Source of the DNA: Volvox africanus
Taxonomy: Eukaryota > Chlorophyta > Chlorophyceae > Chlamydomonadales > Volvocaceae
Assembly: GCA_030268105.1 (NCBI GenBank)
Contig: BSDZ01000055.1
Coordinates: 1 to 64,000, forward strand
Reading direction: 5' to 3'
DNA: 64,000 nucleotides
Part shown: positions 49,701-61,700 of the stretch, piece after piece
How positions within the stretch are numbered: the first letter of the stretch is position 1
Layout of the letters: every line of letters begins with the position of its first letter
Program-made: the position numbers and the translations under genes
The notes under the pieces: generated by a model
What the model was told of the DNA's origin: nothing
What the model saw: the letters and a program-made list of their open reading frames with translations, nothing else
The model's database searches: none

Positions 49701-52700
49701 CTTTCTTGCACGGCCAGAACCCCCTTCCCGCCCGCTGACCTGTGTCGTACATGCAGTCACGTGTGGTCTCGGACGTGAGCGTAGCGCATGGAAGGGGCTC
49801 CGTCCGGGCTGCGTTTTTGTCGTTTTGTTTTGTATGCTAGGTATGTGTGGCATGGATGCGGCAGATGGGGTGTGGTGGCATGGATCGTTCATACCATGGT
49901 GAAAACCGCCCATCCCATCAGCACTGGGCACGTAAGCACCATTGGGCCAAATCAGTAGTACGGTGGGGGACCACGTGCGAACCCTTGGTGACGATCTGTT
50001 GCGCACCGTTTGGACGGCAACCCATGCGCACAGATCCAACGCCTTGCCCCACGACCCCACGACACGGCACACACCCACACGGACATGGCACACATACTAT
50101 GTACGTGCGACCCCACAGCTTCCACGTGCACAAAGTCAACAGGAATGCGCTTCATAAAAGGTGCGTGCAGGCTGGTGCCAGACATCCATCCGTGCGGCTG
50201 GATGGGCAGTCTCACGGATGGCCAGGCTTCCATCTCATCTGTGCTGCTTTGCTGACTGTGCCTGCCTGCAAACGTATGCAGCTCCATTCCTTTCTTCATG
50301 TGGCTCACGTGTGCACTTTCTTGCACGGCCAGAACCCCCTTCCCGCCCGCTGACCTGTGTCGTACATGCAGTCACGTGTGGTCTCGGACGTGAGCGTAGC
50401 GCATGGAAGGGGCTCCGTCCGGGCTGCGTTTTTGTCGTTTTGTTTTGTATGCTAGGTATGTGTGGCATGGATGCGGCAGATGGGGTGTGGTGGCATGGAT
50501 CGTTCATACCATGGTGAAAACCGCCCATCCCATCAGCACTGGGCACGTAAGCACCATTGGGCCAAATCAGTAGTACGGTGGGGGACCACGTGCGAACCCT
50601 TGGTGACGATCTGTTGCGCACCGTTTGGACGGCAACCCATGCGCACAGATCCAACGCCTTGCCCCACGACCCCACGACACGGCACACACCCACACGGACA
50701 TGGCACACATACTATGTACGTGCGACCCCACAGCTTCCACGTGCACAAAGTCAACAGGAATGCGCTTCATAAAAGGTGCGTGCAGGCTGGTGCCAGACAT
50801 CCATCCGTGCGGCTGGATGGGCAGTCTCACGGATGGCCAGGCTTCCATCTCATCTGTGCTGCTTTGCTGACTGTGCCTGCCTGCAAACGTATGCAGCTCC
50901 ATTCCTTTCTTCATGTGGCTCACGTGTGCACTTTCTTGCACGGCCAGAACCCCCTTCCCGCCCGCTGACCTGTGTCGTACATGCAGTCACGTGTGGTCTC
51001 GGACGTGAGCGTAGCGCATGGAAGGGGCTCCGTCCGGGCTGCGTTTTTGTCGTTTTGTTTTGTATGCTAGGTATGTGTGGCATGGATGCGGCAGATGGGG
51101 TGTGGTGGCATGGATCGTTCATACCATGGTGAAAACCGCCCATCCCATCAGCACTGGGCACGTAAGCACCATTGGGCCAAATCAGTAGTACGGTGGGGGA
51201 CCACGTGCGAACCCTTGGTGACGATCTGTTGCGCACCGTTTGGACGGCAACCCATGCGCACAGATCCAACGCCTTGCCCCACGACCCCACGACACGGCAC
51301 ACACCCACACGGACATGGCACACATACTATGTACGTGCGACCCCACAGCTTCCACGTGCACAAAGTCAACAGGAATGCGCTTCATAAAAGGTGCGTGCAG
51401 GCTGGTGCCAGACATCCATCCGTGCGGCTGGATGGGCAGTCTCACGGATGGCCAGGCTTCCATCTCATCTGTGCTGCTTTGCTGACTGTGCCTGCCTGCA
51501 AACGTATGCAGCTCCATTCCTTTCTTCATGTGGCTCACGTGTGCACTTTCTTGCACGGCCAGAACCCCCTTCCCGCCCGCTGACCTGTGTCGTACATGCA
51601 GTCACGTGTGGTCTCGGACGTGAGCGTAGCGCATGGAAGGGGCTCCGTCCGGGCTGCGTTTTTGTCGTTTTGTTTTGTATGCTAGGTATGTGTGGCATGG
51701 ATGCGGCAGATGGGGTGTGGTGGCATGGATCGTTCATACCATGGTGAAAACCGCCCATCCCATCAGCACTGGGCACGTAAGCACCATTGGGCCAAATCAG
51801 TAGTACGGTGGGGGACCACGTGCGAACCCTTGGTGACGATCTGTTGCGCACCGTTTGGACGGCAACCCATGCGCACAGATCCAACGCCTTGCCCCACGAC
51901 CCCACGACACGGCACACACCCACACGGACATGGCACACATACTATGTACGTGCGACCCCACAGCTTCCACGTGCACAAAGTCAACAGGAATGCGCTTCAT
52001 AAAAGGTGCGTGCAGGCTGGTGCCAGACATCCATCCGTGCGGCTGGATGGGCAGTCTCACGGATGGCCAGGCTTCCATCTCATCTGTGCTGCTTTGCTGA
52101 CTGTGCCTGCCTGCAAACGTATGCAGCTCCATTCCTTTCTTCATGTGGCTCACGTGTGCACTTTCTTGCACGGCCAGAACCCCCTTCCCGCCCGCTGACC
52201 TGTGTCGTACATGCAGTCACGTGTGGTCTCGGACGTGAGCGTAGCGCATGGAAGGGGCTCCGTCCGGGCTGCGTTTTTGTCGTTTTGTTTTGTATGCTAG
52301 GTATGTGTGGCATGGATGCGGCAGATGGGGTGTGGTGGCATGGATCGTTCATACCATGGTGAAAACCGCCCATCCCATCAGCACTGGGCACGTAAGCACC
52401 ATTGGGCCAAATCAGTAGTACGGTGGGGGACCACGTGCGAACCCTTGGTGACGATCTGTTGCGCACCGTTTGGACGGCAACCCATGCGCACAGATCCAAC
52501 GCCTTGCCCCACGACCCCACGACACGGCACACACCCACACGGACATGGCACACATACTATGTACGTGCGACCCCACAGCTTCCACGTGCACAAAGTCAAC
52601 AGGAATGCGCTTCATAAAAGGTGCGTGCAGGCTGGTGCCAGACATCCATCCGTGCGGCTGGATGGGCAGTCTCACGGATGGCCAGGCTTCCATCTCATCT

Positions 52701-55700
52701 GTGCTGCTTTGCTGACTGTGCCTGCCTGCAAACGTATGCAGCTCCATTCCTTTCTTCATGTGGCTCACGTGTGCACTTTCTTGCACGGCCAGAACCCCCT
52801 TCCCGCCCGCTGACCTGTGTCGTACATGCAGTCACGTGTGGTCTCGGACGTGAGCGTAGCGCATGGAAGGGGCTCCGTCCGGGCTGCGTTTTTGTCGTTT
52901 TGTTTTGTATGCTAGGTATGTGTGGCATGGATGCGGCAGATGGGGTGTGGTGGCATGGATCGTTCATACCATGGTGAAAACCGCCCATCCCATCAGCACT
53001 GGGCACGTAAGCACCATTGGGCCAAATCAGTAGTACGGTGGGGGACCACGTGCGAACCCTTGGTGACGATCTGTTGCGCACCGTTTGGACGGCAACCCAT
53101 GCGCACAGATCCAACGCCTTGCCCCACGACCCCACGACACGGCACACACCCACACGGACATGGCACACATACTATGTACGTGCGACCCCACAGCTTCCAC
53201 GTGCACAAAGTCAACAGGAATGCGCTTCATAAAAGGTGCGTGCAGGCTGGTGCCAGACATCCATCCGTGCGGCTGGATGGGCAGTCTCACGGATGGCCAG
53301 GCTTCCATCTCATCTGTGCTGCTTTGCTGACTGTGCCTGCCTGCAAACGTATGCAGCTCCATTCCTTTCTTCATGTGGCTCACGTGTGCACTTTCTTGCA
53401 CGGCCAGAACCCCCTTCCCGCCCGCTGACCTGTGTCGTACATGCAGTCACGTGTGGTCTCGGACGTGAGCGTAGCGCATGGAAGGGGCTCCGTCCGGGCT
53501 GCGTTTTTGTCGTTTTGTTTTGTATGCTAGGTATGTGTGGCATGGATGCGGCAGATGGGGTGTGGTGGCATGGATCGTTCATACCATGGTGAAAACCGCC
53601 CATCCCATCAGCACTGGGCACGTAAGCACCATTGGGCCAAATCAGTAGTACGGTGGGGGACCACGTGCGAACCCTTGGTGACGATCTGTTGCGCACCGTT
53701 TGGACGGCAACCCATGCGCACAGATCCAACGCCTTGCCCCACGACCCCACGACACGGCACACACCCACACGGACATGGCACACATACTATGTACGTGCGA
53801 CCCCACAGCTTCCACGTGCACAAAGTCAACAGGAATGCGCTTCATAAAAGGTGCGTGCAGGCTGGTGCCAGACATCCATCCGTGCGGCTGGATGGGCAGT
53901 CTCACGGATGGCCAGGCTTCCATCTCATCTGTGCTGCTTTGCTGACTGTGCCTGCCTGCAAACGTATGCAGCTCCATTCCTTTCTTCATGTGGCTCACGT
54001 GTGCACTTTCTTGCACGGCCAGAACCCCCTTCCCGCCCGCTGACCTGTGTCGTACATGCAGTCACGTGTGGTCTCGGACGTGAGCGTAGCGCATGGAAGG
54101 GGCTCCGTCCGGGCTGCGTTTTTGTCGTTTTGTTTTGTATGCTAGGTATGTGTGGCATGGATGCGGCAGATGGGGTGTGGTGGCATGGATCGTTCATACC
54201 ATGGTGAAAACCGCCCATCCCATCAGCACTGGGCACGTAAGCACCATTGGGCCAAATCAGTAGTACGGTGGGGGACCACGTGCGAACCCTTGGTGACGAT
54301 CTGTTGCGCACCGTTTGGACGGCAACCCATGCGCACAGATCCAACGCCTTGCCCCACGACCCCACGACACGGCACACACCCACACGGACATGGCACACAT
54401 ACTATGTACGTGCGACCCCACAGCTTCCACGTGCACAAAGTCAACAGGAATGCGCTTCATAAAAGGTGCGTGCAGGCTGGTGCCAGACATCCATCCGTGC
54501 GGCTGGATGGGCAGTCTCACGGATGGCCAGGCTTCCATCTCATCTGTGCTGCTTTGCTGACTGTGCCTGCCTGCAAACGTATGCAGCTCCATTCCTTTCT
54601 TCATGTGGCTCACGTGTGCACTTTCTTGCACGGCCAGAACCCCCTTCCCGCCCGCTGACCTGTGTCGTACATGCAGTCACGTGTGGTCTCGGACGTGAGC
54701 GTAGCGCATGGAAGGGGCTCCGTCCGGGCTGCGTTTTTGTCGTTTTGTTTTGTATGCTAGGTATGTGTGGCATGGATGCGGCAGATGGGGTGTGGTGGCA
54801 TGGATCGTTCATACCATGGTGAAAACCGCCCATCCCATCAGCACTGGGCACGTAAGCACCATTGGGCCAAATCAGTAGTACGGTGGGGGACCACGTGCGA
54901 ACCCTTGGTGACGATCTGTTGCGCACCGTTTGGACGGCAACCCATGCGCACAGATCCAACGCCTTGCCCCACGACCCCACGACACGGCACACACCCACAC
55001 GGACATGGCACACATACTATGTACGTGCGACCCCACAGCTTCCACGTGCACAAAGTCAACAGGAATGCGCTTCATAAAAGGTGCGTGCAGGCTGGTGCCA
55101 GACATCCATCCGTGCGGCTGGATGGGCAGTCTCACGGATGGCCAGGCTTCCATCTCATCTGTGCTGCTTTGCTGACTGTGCCTGCCTGCAAACGTATGCA
55201 GCTCCATTCCTTTCTTCATGTGGCTCACGTGTGCACTTTCTTGCACGGCCAGAACCCCCTTCCCGCCCGCTGACCTGTGTCGTACATGCAGTCACGTGTG
55301 GTCTCGGACGTGAGCGTAGCGCATGGAAGGGGCTCCGTCCGGGCTGCGTTTTTGTCGTTTTGTTTTGTATGCTAGGTATGTGTGGCATGGATGCGGCAGA
55401 TGGGGTGTGGTGGCATGGATCGTTCATACCATGGTGAAAACCGCCCATCCCATCAGCACTGGGCACGTAAGCACCATTGGGCCAAATCAGTAGTACGGTG
55501 GGGGACCACGTGCGAACCCTTGGTGACGATCTGTTGCGCACCGTTTGGACGGCAACCCATGCGCACAGATCCAACGCCTTGCCCCACGACCCCACGACAC
55601 GGCACACACCCACACGGACATGGCACACATACTATGTACGTGCGACCCCACAGCTTCCACGTGCACAAAGTCAACAGGAATGCGCTTCATAAAAGGTGCG

Positions 55701-58700
55701 TGCAGGCTGGTGCCAGACATCCATCCGTGCGGCTGGATGGGCAGTCTCACGGATGGCCAGGCTTCCATCTCATCTGTGCTGCTTTGCTGACTGTGCCTGC
55801 CTGCAAACGTATGCAGCTCCATTCCTTTCTTCATGTGGCTCACGTGTGCACTTTCTTGCACGGCCAGAACCCCCTTCCCGCCCGCTGACCTGTGTCGTAC
55901 ATGCAGTCACGTGTGGTCTCGGACGTGAGCGTAGCGCATGGAAGGGGCTCCGTCCGGGCTGCGTTTTTGTCGTTTTGTTTTGTATGCTAGGTATGTGTGG
56001 CATGGATGCGGCAGATGGGGTGTGGTGGCATGGATCGTTCATACCATGGTGAAAACCGCCCATCCCATCAGCACTGGGCACGTAAGCACCATTGGGCCAA
56101 ATCAGTAGTACGGTGGGGGACCACGTGCGAACCCTTGGTGACGATCTGTTGCGCACCGTTTGGACGGCAACCCATGCGCACAGATCCAACGCCTTGCCCC
56201 ACGACCCCACGACACGGCACACACCCACACGGACATGGCACACATACTATGTACGTGCGACCCCACAGCTTCCACGTGCACAAAGTCAACAGGAATGCGC
56301 TTCATAAAAGGTGCGTGCAGGCTGGTGCCAGACATCCATCCGTGCGGCTGGATGGGCAGTCTCACGGATGGCCAGGCTTCCATCTCATCTGTGCTGCTTT
56401 GCTGACTGTGCCTGCCTGCAAACGTATGCAGCTCCATTCCTTTCTTCATGTGGCTCACGTGTGCACTTTCTTGCACGGCCAGAACCCCCTTCCCGCCCGC
56501 TGACCTGTGTCGTACATGCAGTCACGTGTGGTCTCGGACGTGAGCGTAGCGCATGGAAGGGGCTCCGTCCGGGCTGCGTTTTTGTCGTTTTGTTTTGTAT
56601 GCTAGGTATGTGTGGCATGGATGCGGCAGATGGGGTGTGGTGGCATGGATCGTTCATACCATGGTGAAAACCGCCCATCCCATCAGCACTGGGCACGTAA
56701 GCACCATTGGGCCAAATCAGTAGTACGGTGGGGGACCACGTGCGAACCCTTGGTGACGATCTGTTGCGCACCGTTTGGACGGCAACCCATGCGCACAGAT
56801 CCAACGCCTTGCCCCACGACCCCACGACACGGCACACACCCACACGGACATGGCACACATACTATGTACGTGCGACCCCACAGCTTCCACGTGCACAAAG
56901 TCAACAGGAATGCGCTTCATAAAAGGTGCGTGCAGGCTGGTGCCAGACATCCATCCGTGCGGCTGGATGGGCAGTCTCACGGATGGCCAGGCTTCCATCT
57001 CATCTGTGCTGCTTTGCTGACTGTGCCTGCCTGCAAACGTATGCAGCTCCATTCCTTTCTTCATGTGGCTCACGTGTGCACTTTCTTGCACGGCCAGAAC
57101 CCCCTTCCCGCCCGCTGACCTGTGTCGTACATGCAGTCACGTGTGGTCTCGGACGTGAGCGTAGCGCATGGAAGGGGCTCCGTCCGGGCTGCGTTTTTGT
57201 CGTTTTGTTTTGTATGCTAGGTATGTGTGGCATGGATGCGGCAGATGGGGTGTGGTGGCATGGATCGTTCATACCATGGTGAAAACCGCCCATCCCATCA
57301 GCACTGGGCACGTAAGCACCATTGGGCCAAATCAGTAGTACGGTGGGGGACCACGTGCGAACCCTTGGTGACGATCTGTTGCGCACCGTTTGGACGGCAA
57401 CCCATGCGCACAGATCCAACGCCTTGCCCCACGACCCCACGACACGGCACACACCCACACGGACATGGCACACATACTATGTACGTGCGACCCCACAGCT
57501 TCCACGTGCACAAAGTCAACAGGAATGCGCTTCATAAAAGGTGCGTGCAGGCTGGTGCCAGACATCCATCCGTGCGGCTGGATGGGCAGTCTCACGGATG
57601 GCCAGGCTTCCATCTCATCTGTGCTGCTTTGCTGACTGTGCCTGCCTGCAAACGTATGCAGCTCCATTCCTTTCTTCATGTGGCTCACGTGTGCACTTTC
57701 TTGCACGGCCAGAACCCCCTTCCCGCCCGCTGACCTGTGTCGTACATGCAGTCACGTGTGGTCTCGGACGTGAGCGTAGCGCATGGAAGGGGCTCCGTCC
57801 GGGCTGCGTTTTTGTCGTTTTGTTTTGTATGCTAGGTATGTGTGGCATGGATGCGGCAGATGGGGTGTGGTGGCATGGATCGTTCATACCATGGTGAAAA
57901 CCGCCCATCCCATCAGCACTGGGCACGTAAGCACCATTGGGCCAAATCAGTAGTACGGTGGGGGACCACGTGCGAACCCTTGGTGACGATCTGTTGCGCA
58001 CCGTTTGGACGGCAACCCATGCGCACAGATCCAACGCCTTGCCCCACGACCCCACGACACGGCACACACCCACACGGACATGGCACACATACTATGTACG
58101 TGCGACCCCACAGCTTCCACGTGCACAAAGTCAACAGGAATGCGCTTCATAAAAGGTGCGTGCAGGCTGGTGCCAGACATCCATCCGTGCGGCTGGATGG
58201 GCAGTCTCACGGATGGCCAGGCTTCCATCTCATCTGTGCTGCTTTGCTGACTGTGCCTGCCTGCAAACGTATGCAGCTCCATTCCTTTCTTCATGTGGCT
58301 CACGTGTGCACTTTCTTGCACGGCCAGAACCCCCTTCCCGCCCGCTGACCTGTGTCGTACATGCAGTCACGTGTGGTCTCGGACGTGAGCGTAGCGCATG
58401 GAAGGGGCTCCGTCCGGGCTGCGTTTTTGTCGTTTTGTTTTGTATGCTAGGTATGTGTGGCATGGATGCGGCAGATGGGGTGTGGTGGCATGGATCGTTC
58501 ATACCATGGTGAAAACCGCCCATCCCATCAGCACTGGGCACGTAAGCACCATTGGGCCAAATCAGTAGTACGGTGGGGGACCACGTGCGAACCCTTGGTG
58601 ACGATCTGTTGCGCACCGTTTGGACGGCAACCCATGCGCACAGATCCAACGCCTTGCCCCACGACCCCACGACACGGCACACACCCACACGGACATGGCA

Positions 58701-61700
58701 CACATACTATGTACGTGCGACCCCACAGCTTCCACGTGCACAAAGTCAACAGGAATGCGCTTCATAAAAGGTGCGTGCAGGCTGGTGCCAGACATCCATC
58801 CGTGCGGCTGGATGGGCAGTCTCACGGATGGCCAGGCTTCCATCTCATCTGTGCTGCTTTGCTGACTGTGCCTGCCTGCAAACGTATGCAGCTCCATTCC
58901 TTTCTTCATGTGGCTCACGTGTGCACTTTCTTGCACGGCCAGAACCCCCTTCCCGCCCGCTGACCTGTGTCGTACATGCAGTCACGTGTGGTCTCGGACG
59001 TGAGCGTAGCGCATGGAAGGGGCTCCGTCCGGGCTGCGTTTTTGTCGTTTTGTTTTGTATGCTAGGTATGTGTGGCATGGATGCGGCAGATGGGGTGTGG
59101 TGGCATGGATCGTTCATACCATGGTGAAAACCGCCCATCCCATCAGCACTGGGCACGTAAGCACCATTGGGCCAAATCAGTAGTACGGTGGGGGACCACG
59201 TGCGAACCCTTGGTGACGATCTGTTGCGCACCGTTTGGACGGCAACCCATGCGCACAGATCCAACGCCTTGCCCCACGACCCCACGACACGGCACACACC
59301 CACACGGACATGGCACACATACTATGTACGTGCGACCCCACAGCTTCCACGTGCACAAAGTCAACAGGAATGCGCTTCATAAAAGGTGCGTGCAGGCTGG
59401 TGCCAGACATCCATCCGTGCGGCTGGATGGGCAGTCTCACGGATGGCCAGGCTTCCATCTCATCTGTGCTGCTTTGCTGACTGTGCCTGCCTGCAAACGT
59501 ATGCAGCTCCATTCCTTTCTTCATGTGGCTCACGTGTGCACTTTCTTGCACGGCCAGAACCCCCTTCCCGCCCGCTGACCTGTGTCGTACATGCAGTCAC
59601 GTGTGGTCTCGGACGTGAGCGTAGCGCATGGAAGGGGCTCCGTCCGGGCTGCGTTTTTGTCGTTTTGTTTTGTATGCTAGGTATGTGTGGCATGGATGCG
59701 GCAGATGGGGTGTGGTGGCATGGATCGTTCATACCATGGTGAAAACCGCCCATCCCATCAGCACTGGGCACGTAAGCACCATTGGGCCAAATCAGTAGTA
59801 CGGTGGGGGACCACGTGCGAACCCTTGGTGACGATCTGTTGCGCACCGTTTGGACGGCAACCCATGCGCACAGATCCAACGCCTTGCCCCACGACCCCAC
59901 GACACGGCACACACCCACACGGACATGGCACACATACTATGTACGTGCGACCCCACAGCTTCCACGTGCACAAAGTCAACAGGAATGCGCTTCATAAAAG
60001 GTGCGTGCAGGCTGGTGCCAGACATCCATCCGTGCGGCTGGATGGGCAGTCTCACGGATGGCCAGGCTTCCATCTCATCTGTGCTGCTTTGCTGACTGTG
60101 CCTGCCTGCAAACGTATGCAGCTCCATTCCTTTCTTCATGTGGCTCACGTGTGCACTTTCTTGCACGGCCAGAACCCCCTTCCCGCCCGCTGACCTGTGT
60201 CGTACATGCAGTCACGTGTGGTCTCGGACGTGAGCGTAGCGCATGGAAGGGGCTCCGTCCGGGCTGCGTTTTTGTCGTTTTGTTTTGTATGCTAGGTATG
60301 TGTGGCATGGATGCGGCAGATGGGGTGTGGTGGCATGGATCGTTCATACCATGGTGAAAACCGCCCATCCCATCAGCACTGGGCACGTAAGCACCATTGG
60401 GCCAAATCAGTAGTACGGTGGGGGACCACGTGCGAACCCTTGGTGACGATCTGTTGCGCACCGTTTGGACGGCAACCCATGCGCACAGATCCAACGCCTT
60501 GCCCCACGACCCCACGACACGGCACACACCCACACGGACATGGCACACATACTATGTACGTGCGACCCCACAGCTTCCACGTGCACAAAGTCAACAGGAA
60601 TGCGCTTCATAAAAGGTGCGTGCAGGCTGGTGCCAGACATCCATCCGTGCGGCTGGATGGGCAGTCTCACGGATGGCCAGGCTTCCATCTCATCTGTGCT
60701 GCTTTGCTGACTGTGCCTGCCTGCAAACGTATGCAGCTCCATTCCTTTCTTCATGTGGCTCACGTGTGCACTTTCTTGCACGGCCAGAACCCCCTTCCCG
60801 CCCGCTGACCTGTGTCGTACATGCAGTCACGTGTGGTCTCGGACGTGAGCGTAGCGCATGGAAGGGGCTCCGTCCGGGCTGCGTTTTTGTCGTTTTGTTT
60901 TGTATGCTAGGTATGTGTGGCATGGATGCGGCAGATGGGGTGTGGTGGCATGGATCGTTCATACCATGGTGAAAACCGCCCATCCCATCAGCACTGGGCA
61001 CGTAAGCACCATTGGGCCAAATCAGTAGTACGGTGGGGGACCACGTGCGAACCCTTGGTGACGATCTGTTGCGCACCGTTTGGACGGCAACCCATGCGCA
61101 CAGATCCAACGCCTTGCCCCACGACCCCACGACACGGCACACACCCACACGGACATGGCACACATACTATGTACGTGCGACCCCACAGCTTCCACGTGCA
61201 CAAAGTCAACAGGAATGCGCTTCATAAAAGGTGCGTGCAGGCTGGTGCCAGACATCCATCCGTGCGGCTGGATGGGCAGTCTCACGGATGGCCAGGCTTC
61301 CATCTCATCTGTGCTGCTTTGCTGACTGTGCCTGCCTGCAAACGTATGCAGCTCCATTCCTTTCTTCATGTGGCTCACGTGTGCACTTTCTTGCACGGCC
61401 AGAACCCCCTTCCCGCCCGCTGACCTGTGTCGTACATGCAGTCACGTGTGGTCTCGGACGTGAGCGTAGCGCATGGAAGGGGCTCCGTCCGGGCTGCGTT
61501 TTTGTCGTTTTGTTTTGTATGCTAGGTATGTGTGGCATGGATGCGGCAGATGGGGTGTGGTGGCATGGATCGTTCATACCATGGTGAAAACCGCCCATCC
61601 CATCAGCACTGGGCACGTAAGCACCATTGGGCCAAATCAGTAGTACGGTGGGGGACCACGTGCGAACCCTTGGTGACGATCTGTTGCGCACCGTTTGGAC